A DNA stretch of 5,353 bases from Pelomicrobium sp036803785. Its GTDB lineage: Bacteria; Pseudomonadota; Gammaproteobacteria; Burkholderiales; UBA6910. Numbering within the stretch: position 1 is the first letter of the stretch; the number at the start of each line of letters is the position of its first letter. The stretch covers positions 1-5,353 of the forward strand of contig NZ_DAIRTR010000168.1 of NCBI RefSeq assembly GCF_036803785.1, read 5' to 3'. A program made the translations under genes and the position numbers. This document shows, in pieces, positions 1 through 5,353 of the stretch. The notes beneath the pieces were generated by a model. That model was not told where the DNA came from and searched no databases. It was given only the letters and a program-made list of their open reading frames with translations.

Positions 1-1
1 G

Positions 2-880
2 GAAGAGCTACGTCGTATCATCCGCCGGCTCGCACCCCTGCCCACGACCGTGTTGATTCAGGGCGAATCCGGTACGGGCAAGGAGGTGGCAGCCCGGGCA
101 CTGCATAAGCTGAGTCCCCGGGCCCAGCGCCCCTTCGTGCCAGTGAACTGCGGCGCCATTTCCCCGGAGATCATCGAGAGCGAGCTCTTCGGCCACGTGA
201 AAGGAGCCTTCACCGGCGCCAGCGAATCCCGCAACGGGCTTTTCTTCTATGCCCAGGGAGGGACTCTGTTTCTCGACGAAATCGGAGAATTGCCCCTTCC
301 CATGCAGACCAAGCTGTTGCGGGTACTGGAAGAGAAGAAGATCCGGCCGGTCGGCTCGGAGCGAGAGATCCCAGTGGACGTGCGCATCGTCGCTGCCACC
401 AACCGCAACCTGGCCCCGGAGGTGGCCGCCGGCCGTTTCCGTCAGGACCTGTTCTACCGCCTAGACGTGGTGAACATCGTCATTCCGCCCCTACGGGAAC
501 GCCCGCGGGACATTCCCGTGTTGGCCCACCGCTTCATGGAGGAGCTCTCGGCCCGGTTGGGCGTGCCCCGTGTAGCCCTCACCTCGGAGACGCTGGACGC
601 CCTGGTCCGCTACCCCTGGCCGGGTAACGCCCGGGAGCTGCGCAACCTGATCGAGCGCTCCCTCATTCTCGGCCGCGTACCCTTGGAGAACCTGACGGCG
701 GGCTCACCCGCGGTCCGGGAACAGGCCTCTGCCGCCGTCTTGCCCCTGGAAGAAGTGGAGAAGCAGCATATCCTGAGCGTCCTGCAGGCTGTCTCGGGCA
801 ACAAGTCCGAGGCAGCGCGGCGGCTCGGAATCTCCCGCAAGACCCTGGAGCGCAAGTGCGCTCTATGGAAGCTTCCCTGA
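2..880 (+). CDS. Sigma-54-dependent (NtrC-family) response regulator / transcriptional activator, 5' partial
   Basis: This is a bacterial enhancer-binding protein that uses ATP hydrolysis to open sigma-54 RNA polymerase promoters. The reading frame is already open at the left edge, so 292 C-terminal residues are visible and the N-terminal signal-input domain is missing. In fragment numbering, Walker A is GESGTGKE (21-28), the sigma-54 contact loop is an intact GAFTGA (68-73), Walker B is TLFLDE (88-93), sensor I is around VAATNRN, the two probable arginine-finger residues are R147 and R153 in FRQDLFYRL, and sensor II is WPGNARELRN (206-215). The C-terminus carries a Fis-type helix-turn-helix (about 266-285, GNKSEAARRLGISRKTLERK) for DNA binding. 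All catalytic motifs look intact. The histidine kinase gene follows after 33 nt, so the missing N-terminus is most likely a phosphoacceptor receiver domain; this is inferred from context, and a one-component activator remains possible. Its target promoters are not identifiable here. Confidence 0.95.
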   Translation, partial: EELRRIIRRLAPLPTTVLIQGESGTGKEVAARALHKLSPRAQRPFVPVNCGAISPEIIESELFGHVKGAFTGASESRNGLFFYAQGGTLFLDEIGELPLPMQTKLLRVLEEKKIRPVGSEREIPVDVRIVAATNRNLAPEVAAGRFRQDLFYRLDVVNIVIPPLRERPRDIPVLAHRFMEELSARLGVPRVALTSETLDALVRYPWPGNARELRNLIERSLILGRVPLENLTAGSPAVREQASAAVLPLEEVEKQHILSVLQAVSGNKSEAARRLGISRKTLERKCALWKLP

Positions 881-913
881 CGGGAACGTCCTTGTCAGTC
901 AGGGCCTGGTCCC

Positions 914-2986
914 ATGCCGCTCGTCCCTTTCTTGCGCCATGGTCTACGCTCATCGGTGCGGGCCAAGCTGCTCGTCCTGGTGCTGCTGCCGATCACGGTG
1001 GTGTTGCCGATCCTGCTTGCCCTGGTGATCTACTGGGGCAATACCTCTTACCACAACCTGCTTATCTTCAAAGTCAAATCCGACCTGGCAGTGGCCCATG
1101 AGTACTTCGAACGGGTCATCGCCGGGGTGGGCGCCCGGGTGCATGGACTCGCCTCGTCCCACCGACTGGTGACCGCCGCTACGGCGCCCCGGCGGGAGGC
1201 CCTCGCTCGGCTGCTTGCCGCCGAACGGGGTGAGCTGCACCTGGATTTCCTCCATCTCCTGGACCTGCAAGGCAACGTGGTGGCGGCCGGCCACGATCTG
1301 TGGCAGCCGACCAATTACCTGCAATGGCCCGTGGTGCAAGGCGCCGCCCACGGCGAGGCAGGCACTTCCATCGCCATCTTTTCGGCGGAGCAACTCGCAG
1401 CGTTGAACCCACGACTCAGGGAGCAGGCCTTCATTCCCCTCGTACCCACCGAGAAGGCCATACCCACGGAGCGCCACAGCGAGGACCGGGGCATGGTCAT
1501 CCATTCGGCAGCGCCCGTCTACGACGCTGGTGGTCGTCTCGCAGGCGTGCTCCATGGTGGGATGCTCCTCAACCGCAACCTCGCCTTCGTCGACAACATC
1601 AACAGCATCGTCTATCGGGAAGGCTCCCTTCCTCTGGGGAGCAAGGGTACCGCCACCCTGTTCCTCGACGACGTGCGTATCGCTACCAACGTGCGCCTGT
1701 TCCAGGGGGAGCGGGCGCTGGGCACCCGCGTGTCGGCGGAAGTGCGCAAAAAAGTGCTGGAAGAGGGGGATATCTGGCTCGATCGAGCGTTCGTGGTGAA
1801 CGACTGGTATGTCTCCGGTTACGAACCCGTGACCGATGGCCACGGCCGCCGAGTGGGCATGCTATACGTGGGTTACCTGCAGGCGCCCTTCGAGCAGGCC
1901 AAGTTCCAGGCCCTGGGGGTGATCGGTACCCTGTTCCTGCTGGTGGGCGCGCTGAGCGCTGTGGTTTCCCTGCGCTGGGCGCGCACCATCTTCCGCCCCT
2001 TGGAGCGCATGAGCCAGACCATGAGCGCGGTGGAGGCAGGCGAGGCCAACGCCCGGGTGGGCCCGGTGGGTAGCCGGGATGAGATCGGGCAGCTCGCGGC
2101 CCACTTCGACGAGCTGCTCGACCGGCTCCAGGCGCGCAACCAGGAGCTGCAACGCTGGGCGGACGAGCTGGACCGGAAGGTGATCGAGCGCACCCGGGAA
2201 CTGGAAGAGGCGAACCGCCACCTGCGCGACGCCCAGCGGCAACTGGTCATGTCGGAGAAACTGGCCGCTATCGGCGAACTCACTGCAGGGGTGGCCCACG
2301 AAATCAACAACCCCATCGCCGTAATCCAAGGTAACCTGGAAATGGTGCGGGAGGTGCTGGGGGCCGCAGCCGAGCCAGTGAAGCGGGAGATCCGGCTGAT
2401 CGACGAGCAGGCCAATCGCATCCGGGAAATCGTTACCAAGCTGCTGCAGTTCGCCCGGCCCTCGGAATTTGCAGGCTACGTGGAGCCGGTGGAAGTCAAC
2501 GCTGTCATGGAGGATTGCCTGGTCCTGGTGCGGCACGTCCTCGCGAAGAGCGACATCCAGATCGCGCGCTGCTACCAGGCCACCCGCAGCGTGGGCATCA
2601 ACCGCAACGAGCTGCAGCAGGTGCTGATCAACCTCATCGTCAATGCGGTGCAGGCCATGGAAGGGGGAGGGACGCTTACCTTGAGCAGCCGCGATTGGGA
2701 GGACAAGGGCGTGGTCGTGTCGGTGCGGGACACAGGACCGGGCATCCGGCCCGAGGACTTGAGCCGGATATTCGATCCCTTCTACACCACTAAGAAACAA
2801 CACGGCACGGGCTTGGGCCTGTCCATCAGCTATACCCTGGTGGAACGCTACGGCGGCACCATCTCGGTGGACAGCCAGTACGGGAAGGGTGCCGAGTTCA
2901 GCGTGTGGCTGCTCACCGAGCCCGCGTACCAAGAGCGGGCTCCCGGGACGACACCCAGCCTGGTCGCTCGCTATGACCACGGATGA
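914..2986 (+). CDS. Membrane sensor histidine kinase with double-Cache-like periplasmic domain, HAMP, HisKA and HATPase_c
   Basis: This 690-residue inner-membrane sensor kinase autophosphorylates on histidine and probably phosphorylates the regulator encoded 33 nt upstream. Order of parts: basic N-terminus; membrane segment about 18-40; periplasmic region about 41-330; second membrane segment about 332-354; HAMP about 353-407; charged coiled coil about 408-450; HisKA H-box with His462 in AHEINNP; and an ATPase domain with N-box (N573, N577), G1 DTGPGI (606-611), F-box FDPFYTTK (620-627) and G2 GTGLGL (631-636). The periplasmic part has two segments that read like Cache/PAS lobes (about 108-222 and 244-322, the second ending in GMLYVGYLQAPF), resembling the double-Cache sensor class seen in two-component kinases. 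The ligand cannot be read from the sequence. There is no C-terminal receiver, consistent with a simple two-component pair. The ATG at 914 is preceded by a weak AGGG at 901-904 with 9-nt spacing; it places a basic stretch just before the first membrane segment, so I prefer it to downstream GTG or TTG codons. Confidence 0.95.
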   Translation: MPLVPFLRHGLRSSVRAKLLVLVLLPITVVLPILLALVIYWGNTSYHNLLIFKVKSDLAVAHEYFERVIAGVGARVHGLASSHRLVTAATAPRREALARLLAAERGELHLDFLHLLDLQGNVVAAGHDLWQPTNYLQWPVVQGAAHGEAGTSIAIFSAEQLAALNPRLREQAFIPLVPTEKAIPTERHSEDRGMVIHSAAPVYDAGGRLAGVLHGGMLLNRNLAFVDNINSIVYREGSLPLGSKGTATLFLDDVRIATNVRLFQGERALGTRVSAEVRKKVLEEGDIWLDRAFVVNDWYVSGYEPVTDGHGRRVGMLYVGYLQAPFEQAKFQALGVIGTLFLLVGALSAVVSLRWARTIFRPLERMSQTMSAVEAGEANARVGPVGSRDEIGQLAAHFDELLDRLQARNQELQRWADELDRKVIERTRELEEANRHLRDAQRQLVMSEKLAAIGELTAGVAHEINNPIAVIQGNLEMVREVLGAAAEPVKREIRLIDEQANRIREIVTKLLQFARPSEFAGYVEPVEVNAVMEDCLVLVRHVLAKSDIQIARCYQATRSVGINRNELQQVLINLIVNAVQAMEGGGTLTLSSRDWEDKGVVVSVRDTGPGIRPEDLSRIFDPFYTTKKQHGTGLGLSISYTLVERYGGTISVDSQYGKGAEFSVWLLTEPAYQERAPGTTPSLVARYDHG

Positions 2987-2991
2987 AACGC

Positions 2992-2996
2992 GGAGG
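2992..2996 (+). promoter_or_regulatory. Ribosome binding site that decides the mobB start
   Basis: A perfect GGAGG lies 7 nt before the ATG at 3004. An in-frame ATG at 2983, overlapping the kinase stop codon as ATGA, would add seven residues (MKRGGGK) whose codons contain this GGAGG. The conserved MobB N-terminus (MKVFGIAGYSGSGKTT) begins exactly at 3004, so 3004 is the better start. Confidence 0.8.
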
Positions 2997-3003
2997 CGGC
3001 AAG

Positions 3004-3525
3004 ATGAAAGTCTTCGGTATCGCCGGCTACTCGGGCAGCGGCAAGACTACCCTGATCGAACAGCTCGTTCCATGCCTAGTGATGGAAGGCCTGCGGGTGT
3101 CGATCATCAAGCACGCCCATCATGGCTTTGACGTGGACCAGCCGGGAAAGGACTCCTACCGGCATCGGGAGGCGGGGGCCTTCGAAGTGCTGGTCACGTC
3201 GCCCCAGCGCTGGGTGCTCATGCACGAGCTGCGGGGCCGGCCCGAGCCCAGCTTGGAGGAGCAGCTCCAGCGTTTTTCCCCCTGCGACCTGGTCTTAATC
3301 GAGGGTTTCAAGAAGCAGGCGTTCCCCAAGCTGGAAGTTCACCGCAAGGCGACCGGGAAGCCGCTGCTTTATCCCACTGACCCCCGAGTGGTGGCCGTGG
3401 CGAGCGATGAGCCCCTCGAGACGAGCTTGCCCCAGTTCCGACTCGAGGATTACGAGGCCATTTGCGGCTTTATAATGCGCTTTACGGGTTTACGCCGGCG
3501 GCCGGCGCTGGGCGCATCGAGCTGA
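3004..3525 (+). CDS. mobB: Molybdopterin-guanine dinucleotide biosynthesis adaptor protein MobB
   Basis: MobB is a cytoplasmic GTP-binding P-loop protein that assists MobA in attaching GMP to molybdopterin to make the bis-MGD form of the molybdenum cofactor; it is helpful rather than essential in E. coli. The 173-residue length matches the family (about 170-175). Visible features are a Walker A motif GYSGSGKTT at 8-16, the conserved segment IIKHAHHGFDVDQPGKDSYRHREAGA-type block (about 34-59, with key residues K36, H37, H39, H40, D45, G48, D50, R53), and the DLVLIEGFK Walker-B-like motif at 95-103. The start at 3004 is supported by a GGAGG 7 nt upstream. It lies 17 nt after the kinase gene and 27 nt before moaD, consistent with one transcript. 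MobA, its partner, is not in the window. The last residues (after FIMRF) form a short basic tail, and the DNA there contains a perfect TATAAT. Confidence 0.95.
   Translation: MKVFGIAGYSGSGKTTLIEQLVPCLVMEGLRVSIIKHAHHGFDVDQPGKDSYRHREAGAFEVLVTSPQRWVLMHELRGRPEPSLEEQLQRFSPCDLVLIEGFKKQAFPKLEVHRKATGKPLLYPTDPRVVAVASDEPLETSLPQFRLEDYEAICGFIMRFTGLRRRPALGASS
3471..3476 (+). promoter_or_regulatory. Possible -10 element (TATAAT) inside the 3' end of mobB
   Basis: A perfect sigma-70 -10 hexamer TATAAT lies in the coding sequence for GFIMRF near the mobB C-terminus, 77 nt before the moaD start codon. No good -35 is present: the best fits at 15-17 nt spacing match only about half of TTGACA, and there is no extended TGn motif. 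In a high-GC sequence a perfect hexamer is unusual, so an internal promoter serving moaD-moaE is possible but unproven. Confidence 0.3.
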
Positions 3526-3552
3526 CCGGTCGAAGTCCGGAGGGGGAGTTCA

Positions 3553-3807
3553 ATGGTGAAGATCCTGTATTTCGCCCGGCTGCGGGAAGCCCTCGGCGTC
3601 GGCGCCGAGGAGGTGAGCGTGGACTCGGGCATCCGCGACGTGGCCTCACTGGTGGAGTGGCTACGGTTGCGTGGAAGCCCGTGGGCCGAAGAGCTCGCGC
3701 CGGGACGGGCGGTGCGGGTGGCCGTCAATCAACGGATGGCCGACCTGGAGACGGTGGTGGGCGACGGGGACGAGATCGCCTTCTTCCCTCCCGTGACCGG
3801 AGGCTGA
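3553..3807 (+). CDS. moaD: Molybdopterin synthase small (sulfur carrier) subunit MoaD
   Basis: MoaD is a small ubiquitin-like protein. Its C-terminal Gly-Gly is adenylated by MoeB and converted to a thiocarboxylate, then inserted in the active site of MoaE to supply the dithiolene sulfurs of molybdopterin. The 84-residue product matches the usual 80-85. The N-terminal strand MVKILYFARLREALG is typical, followed by VAVNQ in the middle and the family-typical DGDEIAFFPPVTGG at 71-84, ending in the functional Gly83-Gly84. The ATG has a strong purine-rich leader: GGAGG at 3539-3543 (9-nt spacing) plus a nearer GGAG at 3545-3548. The stop codon is separated from the moaE ATG by one base, and the two Gly codons also form the moaE ribosome binding site, so the two subunits are probably translated in a coupled way. 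The adenylating enzyme MoeB is not in this window. Confidence 0.96.
   Translation: MVKILYFARLREALGVGAEEVSVDSGIRDVASLVEWLRLRGSPWAEELAPGRAVRVAVNQRMADLETVVGDGDEIAFFPPVTGG
3799..3803 (+). promoter_or_regulatory. moaE ribosome binding site embedded in the MoaD Gly-Gly codons
   Basis: GGAGG sits 5 nt before the moaE ATG (3809) and is made of the last two moaD sense codons, GGA and GGC. The same bases therefore encode the catalytic diglycine of MoaD and bind the ribosome for MoaE. The site is clear; tight coupling of the two genes is an inference. Confidence 0.85.
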
Positions 3808-3808
3808 A

Positions 3809-4261
3809 ATGGCTGTTCGAGTGCAGACGGAGGACTTCGACGTGGGGGCCGAGATCGCGGCCCTCACCCGCGACAATCCCAAGATCGGCGCCGTGGCCAC
3901 CTTCGTGGGCCTGATGCGGGACGTGAACCAGGGAGAGCCGGTGCAGGGCATGGTGCTGGAGCACTACCCCGGCATGACCGAGAAGGCCCTGGAAGACATC
4001 GTCGCCCAGGCGAAGGGGCGCTGGGACCTGATCGACGTGCGGGTAGTGCACCGCGTCGGGGCTCTTAAGCCTGGCAACCGCATCGTGCTGGTGGCGGTGG
4101 CGAGCGCCCATCGCGGCGATGCCTTCGCCGCCTGCGAATTCATCATGGACTACCTCAAGACCCGGGCGCCTTTCTGGAAGAAGGAAGAGACGCCTGCCGG
4201 CGAGCGCTGGGTGGAAGCGCGGGAGTCGGACGATCTCGCTGCGGCCCGCTGGAAGGGTTAA
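3809..4261 (+). CDS. moaE: Molybdopterin synthase catalytic (large) subunit MoaE
   Basis: MoaE forms the MoaD2-MoaE2 heterotetramer that converts cyclic pyranopterin monophosphate to molybdopterin by adding two sulfurs from thiocarboxylated MoaD. The product is 150 residues, the normal family length. Recognisable blocks are ATFVGLMRDVNQG (30-42), LEHYPGMTEKAL (50-61), HRVGALKPGN (81-90), AHRGDAFAACEFIMDYLK (100-117) and APFWKKE (120-126). The residues known to matter in the E. coli enzyme are all present with a constant offset of two: R37, H101, R102, M113, K117, K124 and R138, which argues for an active enzyme. It follows moaD after one base, with its ribosome binding site inside moaD. The stop codon overlaps an ATG (TAATG) that opens only a 22-codon ORF. 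The next recognisable gene, an ABC ATPase, begins after roughly 200 nt. Confidence 0.97.
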   Translation: MAVRVQTEDFDVGAEIAALTRDNPKIGAVATFVGLMRDVNQGEPVQGMVLEHYPGMTEKALEDIVAQAKGRWDLIDVRVVHRVGALKPGNRIVLVAVASAHRGDAFAACEFIMDYLKTRAPFWKKEETPAGERWVEARESDDLAAARWKG

Positions 4262-4459
4262 TGAACGCTCGCCCGGGGGCAGAGAAGCGCTCCGATCGCT
4301 GTGGCTTCGTCGCCCCTGGGGGTCATTGAGGATAGGGCCGTGAACCAGGGATCTCGATCGGATTCGCGAGCGCCGCTGCCTGGCTCACCGCCATGTCCAC
4401 CGTCTCTGGCTGCGCCATCGGCGCGGCGCCCTGGCGCGATTTCTGACTTCTCCGTTCCC
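4262..4459 (+). other. Spacer between moaE and the ABC ATPase gene, with two mini-ORFs and conflicting start signals
   Basis: This 198-nt stretch holds no recognisable gene. A 22-codon ORF (4261-4329) starts on the ATG that overlaps the moaE stop and is preceded by a purine-rich GGAAGGG. A 17-codon ORF (4393-4446) starts on an ATG with no ribosome site and ends 13 nt before GTG 4460. The frame of the downstream ATPase is open back to 4265. A GTG at 4340 in that frame has a GAGG (4328-4331) 8 nt before it. The 40 codons from 4340 to 4459 encode a Pro/Ser/Ala/Arg-rich sequence with only about 58% G or C in third positions by hand count, against about 75% in the next 40 codons. The stretch therefore looks non-coding or weakly constrained. 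A GC-rich inverted repeat occupies 4412-4437. I see no U-tract terminator and no clear promoter. Confidence 0.6.
4412..4437 (+). repeat. Nested GC-rich inverted repeat upstream of the ABC ATPase gene
   Basis: The outer arms GCGCCA (4412-4417) and TGGCGC (4432-4437) are perfect inverse complements. They enclose a second dyad, GGCGC-g-GCGCC (4420-4430). As RNA this could fold into a stem of about ten G/C-rich pairs with a small asymmetric bulge and a three-base loop. No T-run follows, so it does not look like a standard terminator. It ends 22 nt before the preferred GTG start at 4460 and could be an operator, an RNA structure that limits translation, or a chance product of high GC. Confidence 0.5.
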
Positions 4460-5353
4460 GTGCCTGAGGAAGGTCTCACCATCCGGCTACGACAGGCGGC
4501 GCCGATTCCCCTGGACGCGTCCTTCCATTGCGCTCCCGGCGAGCTGGTGGCGCTCGTGGGGCCTTCGGGCAGCGGCAAATCCACTATCCTGCGGGCCATT
4601 GCCGGCTTATACCACCCCTCTTGGGGCCAGGTGCGCTGCGACGGGGAGGTGTGGTTGGATACCGAGCGCTCCCTTGCCTTGCCCCCCCAGGCGCGTTCCG
4701 TGGGTTTCGTGTTCCAGGACTACGCCTTGTTCCCCCATCTGAGTGCGGCGGAGAATGTGGCCGCCGCCCTGGGGCACGTTCCCGACGAGGAGCGCCTTCC
4801 CCGGGCGCGCCGGCTGCTCGCCCAGGTTCATCTGGAGGGCCTGGAATTTCGGCGGCCGCGGGAGCTCTCCGGCGGCCAACAGCAGCGAGTGGCGGTGGCC
4901 CGGGCGCTCGCCCGGGAGCCGAAGGTCCTTCTCATGGACGAGCCTTTCTCGGCGGTGGACCAGGTAACCCGGCGCAAGCTGCAACGGGAGCTGGTGCAGC
5001 TGCGCCGAGATTTCCGACTCCCTATCGTGCTGGTCACCCACGACCTGGAGGAGGCGCGCATGCTGGCCGACCGGATGGTGATTCTGCAGCGGGGCACGAC
5101 CCTCGCTGCCGCGGCGCCAGAGGAACTGATGGCCCGTCCCGGCTCCGTTCCGGTGGCGCGACTGCTCGGCCACACCAATCTCTTTCATGCGATTGTCATG
5201 GAAGAGCAACCCGAGCGAGGTCTCTGCCTCATCCGCTGGCGGGACCTCATGCTGGAGGCGCGCCACGACCCGCGCTTTCCCGCCGGCTCGGCTGTCGCTT
5301 GGTTAATCCCGCCCGAGAGCATGATTCTGCACCGGCGCGACCGCCCTTCCCGG
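4460..5353 (+). CDS. ABC transporter ATP-binding protein, molybdate/sulfate (ModC/CysA-like) class, 3' partial
   Basis: This cytoplasmic ATPase subunit would power a binding-protein-dependent importer, probably for molybdate, tungstate or another oxyanion. From GTG 4460, 298 residues are visible and the frame is open at the right edge. Motifs in order: Walker A GPSGSGKST (34-42), Q-loop VFQDYALFPHLS (84-95, Q86), signature LSGGQQQR (136-143), Walker B VLLMDEP (156-162), D-loop region FSAVD (163-167) and H-loop VTHD (192-195, H194). After about residue 235 the sequence (HTNLFHAIVMEE, then AGSAVAWLIPPESM) looks like the start of a C-terminal TOBE-type oxyanion domain, cut by the window. ModC is favoured by the preceding Moco genes, but CysA-like or other importers cannot be excluded. 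I chose GTG 4460 because the fold starts five residues later (GLTIRL); it has no clear ribosome site. GTG 4340, with GAGG at good spacing, would add a 40-residue low-complexity extension. No permease or binding-protein gene lies upstream within the window. Confidence 0.8.
   Translation, partial: MPEEGLTIRLRQAAPIPLDASFHCAPGELVALVGPSGSGKSTILRAIAGLYHPSWGQVRCDGEVWLDTERSLALPPQARSVGFVFQDYALFPHLSAAENVAAALGHVPDEERLPRARRLLAQVHLEGLEFRRPRELSGGQQQRVAVARALAREPKVLLMDEPFSAVDQVTRRKLQRELVQLRRDFRLPIVLVTHDLEEARMLADRMVILQRGTTLAAAAPEELMARPGSVPVARLLGHTNLFHAIVMEEQPERGLCLIRWRDLMLEARHDPRFPAGSAVAWLIPPESMILHRRDRPSR

Noticed and set aside
950..2980. Long antisense open frames on the minus strand (950-1843 and 1862-2980)
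   Set aside because: They lie entirely opposite the kinase gene, which has full domain and catalytic motif support. Their translations are His/Gln/Gly-rich without recognisable domains, as expected opposite high-GC genes.
2983..3003. Upstream in-frame mobB start (ATG 2983 overlapping the kinase stop)
   Set aside because: It would encode the perfect GGAGG that serves ATG 3004, and the seven extra residues precede the conserved family N-terminus.
3494..3506. Repeated GCCGGC palindromes near the mobB stop
   Set aside because: They arise from Arg/Pro codons in a GC-rich tail, the potential stem is short and no T-run follows. This is not convincing as a terminator or operator.
3462..3914. Plus-strand open frame of 150 codons crossing the ends of mobB, moaD and moaE
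   Set aside because: It is an out-of-frame reading over three well-supported genes. It has an Arg/Gly-rich composition and no ribosome site.
4432..4447. Possible sigma-54 -24/-12 promoter (TGGCGCG followed by CTGA)
   Set aside because: The -24 GG is present, but the -12 element reads GA instead of GC and lacks the preceding TT. It is too poor a match to call.
4258..4599. Minus-strand open frame of 113 codons covering the moaE-ATPase spacer
   Set aside because: Its first residues are the typical antisense reading of an ABC Walker A region, and the rest is low complexity. There is no independent support.
4607..5266. Minus-strand open frame of 219 codons
   Set aside because: It is the antisense of the ABC ATPase, whose Walker A, signature, Walker B and H-loop are all intact on the plus strand.

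Overview
The window is a compact, high-GC stretch of bacterial chromosome in which every gene supported here lies on the + strand. Gram-negative style Shine-Dalgarno sites, a sigma-54 activator paired with a Cache-type sensor kinase, and a full-length MobB point to a proteobacterium. The flavour of the proteins suggests Betaproteobacteria, but that is an inference and I cannot name a genus.

Layout: (1) positions 2-880 hold the C-terminal two thirds of a sigma-54-dependent (NtrC-type) response regulator: AAA+ domain plus Fis-type helix-turn-helix, with the N-terminus outside the window. (2) 914-2986 encode its likely partner, a 690-residue membrane histidine kinase with a periplasmic double-Cache-like sensor, HAMP, coiled coil, HisKA and HATPase domains. 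(3) 3004-3525 mobB, 3553-3807 moaD and 3809-4261 moaE are molybdenum cofactor (Moco) genes. MoaD and MoaE are the two subunits of molybdopterin synthase; MobB is the GTP-binding accessory protein of the guanylation step. (4) 4262-4459 is a 198-nt spacer containing a strong GC-rich inverted repeat and two very short ORFs. (5) From 4460 to the right edge runs an ABC transporter ATPase of the molybdate/sulfate (ModC/CysA-like) class, cut off in what looks like its C-terminal TOBE-like region.

Gaps between the first five genes are 33, 17, 27 and 1 nt, so they look like one transcription unit. The joint theme is supply of molybdenum cofactor (MobB, MoaD, MoaE) and probably oxyanion uptake (the ATPase), placed directly behind a sigma-54 two-component system. 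That system may respond to a small periplasmic ligand and control a molybdoenzyme, or the uptake and cofactor genes themselves; the sequence does not settle which.

I see no RNA genes, insertion sequences, CRISPR arrays, phage genes or convincing rho-independent terminators. No clearly unprecedented system is visible. The items most worth a second look are the association of the two-component system with Moco genes, the spacer before the ATPase with its conflicting start signals, a perfect TATAAT inside the end of mobB, and the dual use of the MoaD Gly-Gly codons as the moaE ribosome binding site.
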